Assembly: GCF_000720175.1 (NCBI RefSeq)
Contig: NZ_JOIX01000002.1
Coordinates: forward strand, 248,001 to 312,000
Source of the DNA: Streptomyces sp. NRRL S-337
GTDB lineage: Bacteria; Actinomycetota; Actinomycetes; Streptomycetales; Streptomycetaceae
Direction: 5' to 3'
DNA length: 64,000 nt
The first letter of the stretch is position 1. Each line of letters begins with the position of its first letter. A program made the translations under genes and the position numbers. Positions 8,949 to 24,148 of this stretch are shown piece by piece. Below the pieces are notes generated by a model. It was not told the origin of the DNA and ran no database searches. It saw only the letters and a program-made list of their open reading frames with translations.

Positions 8949-9013
8949 GCGCGATGTCCGTCAGCCGGGCGGCGCATGCTCGCGCCTCTGGACCTGTCTG
9001 TCCGGTCACGGGC

Positions 9014-9574
9014 TCAGGGGATGGCGGCGCGGAATTTCTTGGTGAGGTCGGCGCCCCGTATGACGCCACCTTCCTTGTACTTGAGTCCCCAGGCGTCGAT
9101 CAGCGATCCGTCGCCGAACATGCAGGCGGCGACGGCCTTGTCCGGATGCGTTTCGCCGGGCGCCGCCCAGCCGCCGGCGTCGGTCGGCCTCGGTCCGTAC
9201 ATCGCCGTGCCGTTGAGGGTCTGGCAGTAGGCGATGGACGGATTGCCCGGCTTGCCTCCTGGGTCCTTCGGTGCGTGAACGTAGGCGAGGGCGGCCAGGG
9301 TGGGTTTGTCGGCGGCCAGCGAGTCGGCCGCGACCATGATCCGGGAGCCGTCCTTGGCGGTGAACGTACACATCACCCGCTCACCGCCCAGCTGGACCAT
9401 CTGCGTGCCGGTCTTGGTGTAGTAGGGGACTTCCTTCTGCGCGGTGCCACCCTGCTTCCCGCACCAGGACACGGCAGTGGGAGCGTTGGACTGCGGCTCC
9501 GCGGCGTGGGCACCTGCAGCGGCGCAGGTGAGCAGGATGAGAGCGCCGACGGCTACCGCTCGGGAACGTTGCAT
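9014..9574 (-). CDS. Secreted protein with two DUF333-like repeats
   Basis: 186 residues with a clear Sec signal peptide (MQRSRAVAVGALILLTCAAA, probable cleavage after AHA). The second half matches DUF333 (putative haemolysin family): SIAYCQTLNGTAMYG then AACMFGDGSLIDAWGL, equivalent to the C-x-x-x-G-G-T and C-x-F-x-D-G-S-x-x-D-x-W motifs. The first half repeats the pattern more loosely (WCGKQGGTAQ, then MCTFTAKDGSRI). A GGAGG site precedes the ATG. Function unknown despite the haemolysin label; the duplication is unusual. Confidence 0.75.
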   Translation of the reverse strand: MQRSRAVAVGALILLTCAAAGAHAAEPQSNAPTAVSWCGKQGGTAQKEVPYYTKTGTQMVQLGGERVMCTFTAKDGSRIMVAADSLAADKPTLAALAYVHAPKDPGGKPGNPSIAYCQTLNGTAMYGPRPTDAGGWAAPGETHPDKAVAACMFGDGSLIDAWGLKYKEGGVIRGADLTKKFRAAIP

Positions 9575-9880
9575 GCTGCCTCCTGGGCCAGGGGTGGGGG
9601 AAGGCGATCCCACATCGTTGAGCGGCGCCGATCCAACCGTCAACCGATGTGCACAACTTCCCCTGCAATAGAGCAAGTTGGCGTGATCCGTGCCGCCATA
9701 CCCACTTGACGAACCCGCCGCCCCCGTCGCGTAGCGGGTGACGTTACTGTCATGGCGTACCTCCAGGCGCGTCTCAGGGCGTATCCAACGCCCGGCGCGC
9801 CGACCAGTCATTCACTTCCGTCGCCCCGTGCGGCGACGACCGATAGTTGACGACCCAATACTTCAGGGGGAAACCAACCT
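9575..9880. other. Divergent intergenic region, no gene seen
   Basis: The region separates the secreted DUF333 gene from the alcohol dehydrogenase gene. It contains a TGAC-N6-GTCA repeat at 9739-9752 and a 7-bp hairpin (CGTCGCC/GGCGACG, 9819-9838) shortly before the dehydrogenase start. Both are candidates for regulation only. No coding potential recognised. Confidence 0.5.
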
Positions 9881-10969
9881 ATGCGTATCCAGGCAGCCCT
9901 GGTGGAGTCCGTCGGCGGTCCCTTCACCCTGCGCGACGTCGACATCGACGACCCGCGGCCGGACGAGATCCTGGTCCGGATCACGGCGGCGGGGATCTGC
10001 CACACCGATCTCAGCACCCGGCAGGTCTGGCCACGCCTTCCCATGGTGTTCGGTCACGAAGGCGCCGGCCTCGTCGAAGCCGTCGGCTCGGCCGTGACGA
10101 ACATCGCCCCTGGAGACAGCGTGTGTCTGAGTTACCGCAGCTGTGGCGCCTGCGGCAACTGCACCTCCGGGCGGTCCGCGTACTGTCAGGCAGACATCCA
10201 CGCCCTCAACGCCAGCGGTACCAGGACCGACAACAGCACACCCCTGTCCCGGAACGGCTCCCCGGTCTTCGGCAGCTTCTTCGGCCAGAGCAGCTTTGCC
10301 ACCCACGCACTTGCCTACGAGAGCAACTGCGTCAAGATTCCCGCCGACCTCGACCCGGTTCTCGCCGCCCCGCTCGGGTGCGGAGTGCAGACCGGTGCCG
10401 GTACAGTCCTCAACGTCCTGCAACCGGCCGCAGATTCGTCGCTGGTGGTCTTCGGCGCCGGAAGTGTTGGTCTGAGCGCGGTCATGGCGGCGGTTGCCGA
10501 AGGCGCCACCGTGGTCGCCGTTGATCCGGTCCCTGCCCGGCGCGCGGTGGCACAGGACCTCGGCGCCGTCGCAGCACTCGACCCGACTGACGTGGACGAT
10601 GTGGCGACAGCCGTCCGCGAGATCACGCACGGTGGGACGCACCACGCCATCGACACCACCGGCCAGTCCGCGGTGATCTCCCAGGCCATCGCGTCCTTGC
10701 GCCCACGGGGGAGGCTGGCACTGGTGGGTATCGGCAAGACGGCCGAGTTCGACATCATGACCGTGATGACCAAGGGCATCCAGCTGCGGGGCGTCATCGA
10801 GGGGGACGCGGTTCCCCAGAGGTTCATCCCCCACCTCATCGCTCTCCACGAGCAAGGACGGCTCCCCGTAGAGAAGCTGATCACCCGGTACCCCTTCAGC
10901 GAGATTGAGGCGGCCGCGCGCGCCGCGGCTTCCGGTGAGGTCATCAAGCCCGTCCTCACGTTCGGTTGA
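9881..10969 (+). CDS. Zinc-dependent alcohol dehydrogenase (aryl-alcohol type)
   Basis: 362 residues of the medium-chain dehydrogenase family. Catalytic zinc ligands are C40 (GICHTDL) and H59-E60 (GHEGAG). The structural zinc lobe has C88, C91, C94 and C102. The Rossmann motif is VVFGAGSVGLSAV. Sequence type resembles XylB/aryl-alcohol dehydrogenases that oxidise benzyl-like alcohols with NAD. A CAGGGGGAAA ribosome site precedes the ATG. Monocistronic, so the physiological substrate cannot be inferred from neighbours. Confidence 0.9.
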   Translation: MRIQAALVESVGGPFTLRDVDIDDPRPDEILVRITAAGICHTDLSTRQVWPRLPMVFGHEGAGLVEAVGSAVTNIAPGDSVCLSYRSCGACGNCTSGRSAYCQADIHALNASGTRTDNSTPLSRNGSPVFGSFFGQSSFATHALAYESNCVKIPADLDPVLAAPLGCGVQTGAGTVLNVLQPAADSSLVVFGAGSVGLSAVMAAVAEGATVVAVDPVPARRAVAQDLGAVAALDPTDVDDVATAVREITHGGTHHAIDTTGQSAVISQAIASLRPRGRLALVGIGKTAEFDIMTVMTKGIQLRGVIEGDAVPQRFIPHLIALHEQGRLPVEKLITRYPFSEIEAAARAAASGEVIKPVLTFG

Positions 10970-11039
10970 CCATTTCCGAGAGTCTGTAAGAGCCAGTGTC
11001 TGAACGCGCGTTCGTCTCACGTGGGCGCTATGCGATCAC

Positions 11040-11310
11040 TCGCCTCGTCACTTCCCGAAGAGGCCCACCGTACGGTCGGCACATACATGGAACGGAGTTG
11101 ATCGACCGGGCCCCGCCCGGTCTCGTCGAGGGCCTGTACCTGCACGGTTCGCTGGCCTGGGGCGACTTCCGTCCCGGGCGCAGCGACATCGACTTTTTGG
11201 CAGTGGTGAGCGAGCGTCGCACCGAAGAGTCCGTGAAAGTGCTCAGCCAAGCTTTTCGGTGAGCTGAGCAGCCATCACCCGAAACCATTTTTTACGGACT
11301 TCATGTTACC
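11040..11310 (+). pseudogene. Decayed aminoglycoside-type nucleotidyltransferase
   Basis: Pieces of one nucleotidyltransferase lie in three frames. From the ATG at 11040 the reading is MRSLASSLPEEAHRTVGTYMER, then a shift near 11100 to ELIDRAPPGLVEGLYLHGS and AWGDFRPGRSDIDFLAVVSE, the nucleotide-binding G-S...D-x-D core. A further shift near 11257 continues ELSSHHPKPFFTDF, and another near 11301 gives HVTPADLAP. Intact family members run ~250 residues with one frame. The rest of the C-terminal domain is not recognisable. Non-functional gene remnant. Confidence 0.7.
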
Positions 11311-11825
11311 CCCGCCGATCTCGCCCCCGCCGGGCGATTGCTGTGTGAGGCGGGGGCGACGTGGCGGGCGTGTGGGTGGCGGTCGGCGCTCCTGGGCCCC
11401 GCGCGAATGTCGGTATCGGTGGGCGCATCGCGGCTGCCGCAGGAGGGGCGCGGGACGGTAGTTGGGGGCACGCGGCGCTGCTGGGTCTGGCGGACGCTGG
11501 CCTGCCTTGTGCCGTTGGGGGCTCGGTTGGGCGGGGCGCGATCGGGGGGTTGACAGGGGAAGGGGGCGTGGAGGTGGGCGTGGGCGGTTGCGTGGTGGTG
11601 CGGGGCCGGCGCGGGGCATCCGTCGGGTGCGAGGGAGCGGACGAACGTCACCCGGCGGCTCCCGGCGCTCTGTCATGCGCCCGCACTACTGTGCGCGATG
11701 CTGTGGTGGTGACTTGACTGGAGTCATGACGGATCATTCCCGGTTGTTGGGTAATGACCTTTGCAGTCCCATAACACTGGATATGCCAACGTAACGCGTT
11801 GTCAGCATGTGCTTGGAGGCACGTC
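11311..11825. other. GC-rich intergenic region after the decayed transferase
   Basis: Probably the eroded tail of the nucleotidyltransferase followed by the promoter region of the NsdA-like gene. TGACT-GG-AGTCA (11715-11726) and the overlapping GTCATGAC are palindromic and lie about 100 bp before that gene. I recognise no protein in any frame. Confidence 0.45.
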
Positions 11826-13238
11826 ATGGCCGCCCGACCTGTGTTCGCGCGTCAGAACAATCAGCGGCTGCGGTCGCTCATCCAGGAGGCGGCAGTGTCC
11901 AACTCCGCTCTCGCCCGGCAGGTGAACGTGCTGGGGCGTGAGCAGGGGCTCGATCTCCGGTATGACAAGACGTCTGTGAGCCGGTGGTTGCGAGGCCAGC
12001 AGCCGCGGGGCCGGGTCCCTGCCATCATCGCCGAGGCGCTGAGCAGCAGGCTCGGGCGGACGGTGTCGACCGACCAGATCGGCATGGCCAACGGCAACAG
12101 CGTGACCTGCGGGGTCGGGTTGCATTTCGCCGCCGATGTGAAGGATGCGCTGGGCCAGGTCCGTGAACTGTGGCAGATGGACGCGGAGTCGAGTGAGGCG
12201 TTGTCCGGTACGACCATGGGCACCGCGGCGTTGGTCGAACCCACCCGGGACTGGCTGATCAGTGCCGTCGACCCGGAGGTGGCGCAGAGCCGCCGGCTGG
12301 GGCCGCGAGCGGGGTTGGAGGAGGTCGAGATGGTGCGGATGACGACCCGGGCGCTGGAGGAGCTCGACCACAGGGTGGGGGGCGGCTATGTGCGGCCGGT
12401 GGTGGTGTCGTGTCTGAACAGCGTCCTGTCGGGGCTGTTCGCCGGGAGCTACAGCGAGACCACGGGACGCCAGTTGTTCGGCGCTGCCGCCCGGTTGACC
12501 GAGCTCGCCGGGTATACCGCGATGGACACCGGCCGGCCCGGTCTGGCGCAGCGGTACTACATCCAGGCGCTGCGGCTCGCGCAGGCGGCGGACGAGAGAT
12601 GCTACGGCGGTTATGTGCTGGCAGCGGGGCTGAGCCGGCTCGCCGTGGACGCGGGCTGTGCCCGGGAAGCGGTGCAGCTCGCGCGGGCCGCCCAGGAAGG
12701 GACGCGGGGGCAGGCACCACCGGCCGCGCAGGCGCTGTTCTACGTGGCCGAGGCCCGCGGATACGCGCTGCTCGGCGATTCGCGGACCTGCGGGATGCTC
12801 AGGGACAAGGCCCTGGAGGCGATGGCACACGCGGATCCGGTTGACGCGCCTGAGTGGCTGGCGCACTTCGACCGGGCCTACCTTGCTGACGAGTTGGCGC
12901 ACTGCCACCGCGATCTGCAGCAGCCCCGGCAGGCCGCTCGCCGGGCCGCCGAGGCGCTCGCCCGGCACCCTCGGACGCGGGTGCGCCGCCGGGCGATCGA
13001 TCTGCTGCTGCTGGCGTCGGCGCAGGTGCAGGCCGGTGAGGTGGAGGAGGCGTGCCGGGTGGCCGAAGAGGCCGTGGGTCTGCTGCGGCAGCTGCGGTCG
13101 GCGCTGGGCAGGAAGTATCTGGAGCAGTTTCTGGCAGGACTCCGTCCCTACCGAGATACCAAACCCGCCAGTGATTTCGCCGTCCTGGTGCAGGAGTGCG
13201 AGGCACATCTGCCCACGCAGCGTGCGTCCAGCGACTGA
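11826..13238 (+). CDS. NsdA-like transcriptional regulator (XRE HTH + TPR-like repeats)
   Basis: 470 residues. The start MAARPVFARQNNQRLRSLIQ, the HTH region YDKTSVSRWLRGQQPRGRVP and the following IIAEALSSRLGRTVS are characteristic of the Streptomyces NsdA/NsdB group, whose founding member represses sporulation and actinorhodin production in S. coelicolor. The remaining ~370 residues form alpha-helical TPR-like repeats. GGAGG precedes the ATG. Target genes unknown; the polyketide locus begins 1 kb downstream on the other strand, with no direct evidence of control. Confidence 0.85.
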   Translation: MAARPVFARQNNQRLRSLIQEAAVSNSALARQVNVLGREQGLDLRYDKTSVSRWLRGQQPRGRVPAIIAEALSSRLGRTVSTDQIGMANGNSVTCGVGLHFAADVKDALGQVRELWQMDAESSEALSGTTMGTAALVEPTRDWLISAVDPEVAQSRRLGPRAGLEEVEMVRMTTRALEELDHRVGGGYVRPVVVSCLNSVLSGLFAGSYSETTGRQLFGAAARLTELAGYTAMDTGRPGLAQRYYIQALRLAQAADERCYGGYVLAAGLSRLAVDAGCAREAVQLARAAQEGTRGQAPPAAQALFYVAEARGYALLGDSRTCGMLRDKALEAMAHADPVDAPEWLAHFDRAYLADELAHCHRDLQQPRQAARRAAEALARHPRTRVRRRAIDLLLLASAQVQAGEVEEACRVAEEAVGLLRQLRSALGRKYLEQFLAGLRPYRDTKPASDFAVLVQECEAHLPTQRASSD

Positions 13239-13384
13239 CGGGCCCGGGATGCGGCGCCGGCAGCCAGGCAGATCGTCCCGCTCCGGAGGGGAGAGAGGGA
13301 ATCGAACCTGTCTGGCCGTCGTCCGGCGCGGCTGGTGCGCGGAACACGGGGAGCGGGCAGCGGGAGACGCCGGTCATGCGCGGT

Positions 13385-13954
13385 TCACGGCTGCGGGAGG
13401 CAGCCGACGGGTGCGCACGTGGACAGCGGCACCGTTGCCCAGACCGTGCAGCCGTCGTCGGTCTCCGTCCGGCGGCCCCATTGCAGGCAGGACTTGGCGA
13501 CGAGTTCCAGGCCGCGGCCGTTTTCCTGGCCGTGGTCCGGGTAGCGTCTGCGCGTCACCCACGGGGTCCCGCCGCCGTCGTGGACCTCGATGTGTACCTG
13601 GTGCGCGGATCTGCGTAGTCGGCACGTGACGCGGAGGGCGCCGGAGTGCTGGATGGCGTTGGTGACGAGTTCGGACAGGGTGAGCAGGATGAGGTAGCGG
13701 GTGTCGTCGGCCTGGATCTGCTGCCCGTCGAGCCAGGCGCGGGCCAGGGCGCGGCAGACCGGCACCGAGCGTTCCAGTGATGGCAGGCTGAATGCGGTCT
13801 GCTTGCCGGGACGCCAGTGGTCGGGCGACATGACCGTGGCCTTCGCTTCGGGCCAGTTCTCGATCTGGTGGGCCGTCAGTTCAATGCCGGCCTCTTGCAT
13901 GATGGGTAACACGACTACCCCTTTCTCAGGTTCCTCTCGGACCCCCGTACCCAT
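13385..13954 (-). CDS. RsbW-like ATP-binding (HATPase_c_2) anti-sigma-type protein
   Basis: About 189 residues. The GHKL fold is shown by the N box LSELVTNAIQHSG, then VHDGGGTPWV and GRGLELVAKSC. It lacks a histidine-phosphoacceptor domain, so it is of the stand-alone RsbW/SpoIIAB-like class common in streptomycetes, which bind sigma factors or anti-anti-sigma proteins. The N-terminal ~70 residues are not conserved. The ATG at 13954 has a GAGGG site; a start at the methionine of MQEAGIELTAHQ is also possible. No partner gene is adjacent. Confidence 0.8.
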   Translation of the reverse strand: MGTGVREEPEKGVVVLPIMQEAGIELTAHQIENWPEAKATVMSPDHWRPGKQTAFSLPSLERSVPVCRALARAWLDGQQIQADDTRYLILLTLSELVTNAIQHSGALRVTCRLRRSAHQVHIEVHDGGGTPWVTRRRYPDHGQENGRGLELVAKSCLQWGRRTETDDGCTVWATVPLSTCAPVGCLPQP

Positions 13955-14235
13955 TGGAGAACCCTCAGGCGGAATAACGCCCGGGATTCCTCGGCTGTTT
14001 TTCCACATTCATTGAAACAGTACGGAGGGCTTTACGGAAGGCGCATCGTGAGGCGCAAAAAGGGGTGCGGAGACATGGGGAAGCGAAATACTATCACCGC
14101 AAGAAAACGTTGTGCGGGAGTGGCGGGAATAGTGAGTAATTGGTGCCGTAAATGAATAATCGCCGCCGGACAGCACCACGTTCGGCGGATACCGTCGAGG
14201 TGTCCGCCGAACGGGAGAGAGCGTTCCGCGCCGCG
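13955..14235. other. Intergenic region between ATPase gene and polyketide synthase stop
   Basis: Comparatively AT-rich in its first half (about 14005-14160), as expected for the promoter region of the ATPase gene and the 3' end of the polyketide operon. No gene or hairpin of note recognised. Confidence 0.4.
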
Positions 14236-20577
<6,342 letters not shown>

Positions 20578-20607
20578 CGGGTCTCCCTACGTAGGCATGG
20601 TCCGCGG

Positions 20608-21939
20608 TCACACGACCTGGGTGCTGCCGAGGAGGATGGCGTTCTTGACCCCACCGACCTGGTAGTTGAAGTTCAGCGCGTAGTCGAAGTCGAGGGGGCG
20701 GGGCCGGACCCCGGGGACGGGGTCGAAGGTGAGGCCGTCGGCGGGTTCCTCGCAGTTGGCGGTGGGGCAGACCTGCCCTCGCTCGATCATCATCAGCGTC
20801 AGGGCGACCCCCGTGCAGCCCGCCGGGGCGCCGTTGTGGCCGAAGCAGCCCTCCTGCGACGTCATGAGGGGTGGGTTGTCGGCGCCGTACAGCTCCTTGA
20901 TGGCGGCGGCCTCGAAGGCGGTGACGACGATGTTGCCGTCGCTGCCGCCATGGACGTACGGCACGTTGCCCAGGTCCCACCGGTCGCCGAGGCAGCGGTG
21001 GACGGCGGCGACCAGTTCGCCGCCGGTCTCGTCGCAGGCGAGCGGGTTGGCCAGGCCGTCGCGGGCCATGGCGGTGGAGAGCACCTGGCCGTAGATGTGC
21101 GCACCGCGTCGGACCGCGTGATCCCAGCTCTCGATGATCACGGTGGCCGAGCCCTCGCCGTGGTTGATGCAGCTCGCCCGGCGGTCGTAGGGGCGCATGA
21201 GGGAGAGGAAGGACGGCACCAGCTCCGGCATCCCGGGTGTCCGCACCGACTCGTAGGTCTGCTGGGCGCCGTGCAGCAGCCGCTGGATGTTCTGGATGAG
21301 GTGCATGTTGAAGACGTCGACGCCGGTGACGACGGCGATGTCGGCCTCACCCCGGGTGATCATCTGCCGGGCGTTGCCGATCTGTACGGCGGACGATGCG
21401 CAACCGCACGAGACGGTGTACGTGGGGCCGTTGGAGCGGACGAGCGCGGACTGGACCAGGGCCACGTCCGAAGGGGTCACCGCTTGTTGGGCCGCGACGA
21501 ACAGTTCCATGGCTTCCGGCGCGCTGGTCGTCGCGGGATCGGCGCGGAGCACCGACAGATAACTGTCGATGTTGGCGTCCACTCCCCCGCGTCCGACAAG
21601 AATCGCGGCATCGCTGAGTTCTCCGTCCCGGAAATTCAGTCCGGCGTCTTCGCAGGCGTGCGCCAGCGAAAGAAGGCCGTATTGGTGTGCCGTGGTGTAG
21701 TGCCGGGAGAAGAACGGCGGAAGGTCCGGGAAGTGTTCGTCAAACATTTCCTGGGTCAGGCCGACGGAACCGTAGTAGACCTCGTCGTACCGCAGGCACG
21801 ACCGGCCGTTTGAGGCCACGTCCCATGCCTCTTCGGCCGTGAAGACCGGTTTGGTCGGGCCGGGCAGACAGAACCCGACCCCGGTCACCACGGCCCGGCG
21901 ACCGGTGTCGTGGTCTTCGGGGTACACGGCTTGTTTCAT
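20608..21939 (-). CDS. Stand-alone beta-ketoacyl synthase (KAS II/FabF-like, divergent)
   Basis: 443 residues with a thiolase-fold ketosynthase pattern. The nucleophile region is VSCGCASSAVQIG, where C180 replaces the cysteine of the usual TACAS and a second cysteine (C178) lies two residues earlier. The two histidines are kept in YVHGGSDGN (H330) and CFGHNGAPAG (H368). It starts with RRAVVTGVGFCLPG. A complete Cys-His-His triad suggests activity, perhaps priming or chain initiation for the adjacent synthase. Translated upstream of the synthase in the same operon. Exact role unknown. Confidence 0.88.
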   Translation of the reverse strand: MKQAVYPEDHDTGRRAVVTGVGFCLPGPTKPVFTAEEAWDVASNGRSCLRYDEVYYGSVGLTQEMFDEHFPDLPPFFSRHYTTAHQYGLLSLAHACEDAGLNFRDGELSDAAILVGRGGVDANIDSYLSVLRADPATTSAPEAMELFVAAQQAVTPSDVALVQSALVRSNGPTYTVSCGCASSAVQIGNARQMITRGEADIAVVTGVDVFNMHLIQNIQRLLHGAQQTYESVRTPGMPELVPSFLSLMRPYDRRASCINHGEGSATVIIESWDHAVRRGAHIYGQVLSTAMARDGLANPLACDETGGELVAAVHRCLGDRWDLGNVPYVHGGSDGNIVVTAFEAAAIKELYGADNPPLMTSQEGCFGHNGAPAGCTGVALTLMMIERGQVCPTANCEEPADGLTFDPVPGVRPRPLDFDYALNFNYQVGGVKNAILLGSTQVV

Positions 21940-22016
21940 GGCAGGACTCCGTCCCTCACGAGGATCGTCATGTGCCGTCCTCTGTGACTTGGTTTCTTCG
22001 TCGGGGCGCGCGATGC

Positions 22017-22223
22017 CTACTCGGCAATGGACGTGCGGTAATGCCAGCGGTACACGGGCACTTGTTCGCCGTCCAGCTCCGCGTATTCGCCGTAGAATTC
22101 GAAACGCTCGTAGCCGCTTCCGCGCACGAGCCGGACCGGATCCCGGGCTTCTTCACGCGAGTTCTGGGGAAGGGCCGTTCCCCCGGCCTCGTCGACGAGA
22201 ATCACGATGTTTTTTCGTGGCAT
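22017..22223 (-). CDS. DUF5988 family small protein
   Basis: 68 residues. The end YERFEFYGEYAELDGEQVPV followed by YRWHYRTSIAE is the hallmark of DUF5988, a small actinobacterial family found beside biosynthetic genes. The start at ATG has GGAG 8 bp upstream. It is the first gene of the polyketide operon (DUF5988, then ketosynthase 77 bp later, then synthase). A chaperone, MbtH-like or regulatory role could be imagined, but nothing in the sequence shows one. Confidence 0.75.
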   Translation of the reverse strand: MPRKNIVILVDEAGGTALPQNSREEARDPVRLVRGSGYERFEFYGEYAELDGEQVPVYRWHYRTSIAE

Positions 22224-23076
22224 GGTCCACTCCGGGGTTTTTCGCAGGTTTTCTGGTTCGCAGCCGGATTTACGGCCGATGGCGATGCAGAGATGCGGTG
22301 GGGGAACCTGCGTGGAGGTCACCGCGCGGGCGGCGGCTCCCGGAGGGGCGACGAAGGCCGGGCCTGTCGTACCGGCGGGGCTGCGCCGGTGAGGGGGGTT
22401 CGACAGCGGCGAAGGCGGTGGCCGCTGCGCTCGTGGTGGACTTGGGGACGGTCACCACGCTCGATCGCATGGCGCCCCTCGCTCGGCGGTGGGGGGCCGA
22501 TCAGCCGGCGCCGGAAAAACCGACGCCGGCTGACGGATCCAAGACCCTCCGCCGGGGACGCCCATACGGCAACGGTCTGACCCGTAACCAGGCACTGGGC
22601 CGGGTCAACGAGTAGGCCGGATGCCGCTCCCCGGAGAGGGTGGGCGGCCCACCGGTTGGATGCGAATAGTTATCCATGCGCCCAGGGTGGGCTACAACAG
22701 TCAACCGATAAGGCCACCCATTCGGAGCAGCGCGTAAAACTGCGAACTCGCACCGACCAACTTGCGCACCGGCATTGATGGGTGCTTTTAATTCACTCAT
22801 GACCGATGTAGCGCCGCCATGCCTCCTCCAGCGCTGCGGCGAAAAGATGACGTGCGCCACCGCCAACTCGCCGCTGCGGATTCGCGCGCAGGGAGCTCAG
22901 GCACGACGAAATCGGTTGCCTCAGGACGTTACCCAGGCGGTACCGCCGACCTGTGACGCGGCATAGCACATCTTTCTGAAGTACCCACGGCCGGGCGTCG
23001 CCTTCACCACGTACGAATAATTCCCGCCATCCCAGCACCGCCCGACAACACCCCATCAGACAAGGGTAATTGGAGA
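22224..23076. other. Long intergenic region upstream of the polyketide operon
   Basis: No convincing gene on either strand. It contains copy A of a shared promoter-like element at 22629-22686. 22690-22820 is lower in GC, as is 23030-23075 in front of the recombinase gene. The ~400 bp between copy A and the DUF5988 start would form an unusually long leader if copy A is the operon's promoter. Confidence 0.5.
22629..22686 (-). promoter_or_regulatory. Shared two-block promoter-like element, copy A
   Basis: Read on the plus strand: CCCCGGAGA, then GGGCGGCCCACCGGTTGGAT, then AGTTATCCA 26 bp after the GGGCGGC start. In the direction of the minus-strand genes this gives a TAACTA -10-like hexamer, a TTGTAG -35-like hexamer 19 bp upstream, and a dyad TGGGC-C-GCCCA in the initial transcript region. 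It points toward the DUF5988-ketosynthase-PKS genes. Confidence 0.55.
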
Positions 23077-24039
23077 ATGACGATTGTTTTCCCGGCGCGG
23101 TCTTCCCGCGCGGTCGACAGCCGCAGGATGTCACTCGCCGAGTACGGGGGATATCGGTGGGCGGCCGCGATGCACGGGCTGGAGCCCCTCACCATGTGTC
23201 CGTACGAGGCCGGATGGCGGCTGCGGGTCCTCCCGAGCCTGGGACACGTCCCGGTAGGGAAGATGACCCGACGGGACGTCAACCGGGCGCTGCACTGCTG
23301 GATCGCGGACGAGTACGGGCTGTCGACGGTGAAGAACAGCCTGGCGGTGCTGGTGCGGGTCCTCGAACAGGCCGTGCACGACGGGATCCTCGACGCCAAT
23401 CCCGCGCGCATCGCCGGCTGGCAGCGGGAATACCAGTGTGCCCAGCGCGAACGCACCACACCGCGGTCGCTGGCGCTGCCTGACCCGGCGGCGCTCGACC
23501 TCCTGGCGGCCAGGCTCGTCCAGCAGTCCTCGGACGGCTACCAGGGCTGGGGCGACATCGTGCGCTTCACGGCCTGGACGGGCACCCGCTTCAGTGAGGT
23601 GTCCGCCCTGCGCGCCCAGGACATCGACCCGGCGACCTGGACCTGGAACGTGAGCCGGCACACCGTCTTCGTGCCGGACGGCCTGACCGAATGCGCGTGC
23701 CGCAACCGGCACCGGCGAGCGGTGCCGCTGCGTCCCGCGGCACGGATGCTGCTGGCCCGGCGGTTGCAGGCGGCACGCCAAGCACCGCAAACCCGGCTGT
23801 TCACCGAACCGTCCGGTGGCCGCTTTTCCACCCCGCTGCTGAGGGAGGCGACGAATTGGGACGACGTCGTCGTGGAGCTGGGGCACGAGTTCCTGCTGCG
23901 CAACGACCTGCGGCCCACCGGACTGACGTGGATGGCGGACGCCGGGATGTCGCTGTCCGAGTTGCACGACGTCGCCGGGCGTCCCTCGCTGGACGAGGTC
24001 CGGCGCTACCTCCCTCCGAATGCCGGCTCCGTGCGCTAG
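23077..24039 (+). CDS. Tyrosine recombinase/integrase with altered catalytic residues
   Basis: 320 residues. An N-terminal SAM-like DNA-binding part (GHVPVGKMTRRDVNRALH) is followed by a phage-integrase catalytic domain: R171 in TAWTGTRFSEVSALR, R279 in RNDLRPTGLTW, and Y311 in EVRRYLPP. The first histidine of the HxxR motif is N276, and the GH histidine is R302. Catalysis is therefore doubtful, or the enzyme is atypical. No att repeats or tRNA target are visible beside it, and excisionase-like genes are absent. The start is uncertain; GGAGA directly abuts the ATG. Confidence 0.75.
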   Translation: MTIVFPARSSRAVDSRRMSLAEYGGYRWAAAMHGLEPLTMCPYEAGWRLRVLPSLGHVPVGKMTRRDVNRALHCWIADEYGLSTVKNSLAVLVRVLEQAVHDGILDANPARIAGWQREYQCAQRERTTPRSLALPDPAALDLLAARLVQQSSDGYQGWGDIVRFTAWTGTRFSEVSALRAQDIDPATWTWNVSRHTVFVPDGLTECACRNRHRRAVPLRPAARMLLARRLQAARQAPQTRLFTEPSGGRFSTPLLREATNWDDVVVELGHEFLLRNDLRPTGLTWMADAGMSLSELHDVAGRPSLDEVRRYLPPNAGSVR

Positions 24040-24065
24040 GACGCCGCGTGGTGCCCGGCAAAGGC

Positions 24066-24098
24066 CCGGCCCCCGTCCCGGAGGGGGACGGGGGCCGG
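24066..24098. terminator. Strong hairpin terminator between convergent genes
   Basis: A perfect 14-bp stem (24066-24079 with 24085-24098; arm CCGGCCCCCGTCCC) and a 5-nt loop, 27 bp after the recombinase stop and 51 bp before the stop of the IPT gene on the other strand. Confidence 0.8.
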
Positions 24099-24148
24099 AC
24101 GACGGGGACACCACGCCCGGGGCGATGCCCCTGGGGAAATCCGCTACC

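Noticed and set aside
6282..9230. Long open frame (about 980 codons) on the plus strand
   Set aside because: It crosses three well-supported minus-strand genes and encodes low-complexity Arg/Pro/Gly-rich sequence.
11361..11717. Possible gene of about 118 codons after the decayed nucleotidyltransferase
   Set aside because: Glycine/alanine-rich frame without a ribosome site or family similarity, overlapping other equally open frames.
13280..13315. GGAATCGAACC, reminiscent of a tRNA T arm on the minus strand
   Set aside because: The flanking bases do not make a 5-bp T stem and no acceptor, D or anticodon arm is present.
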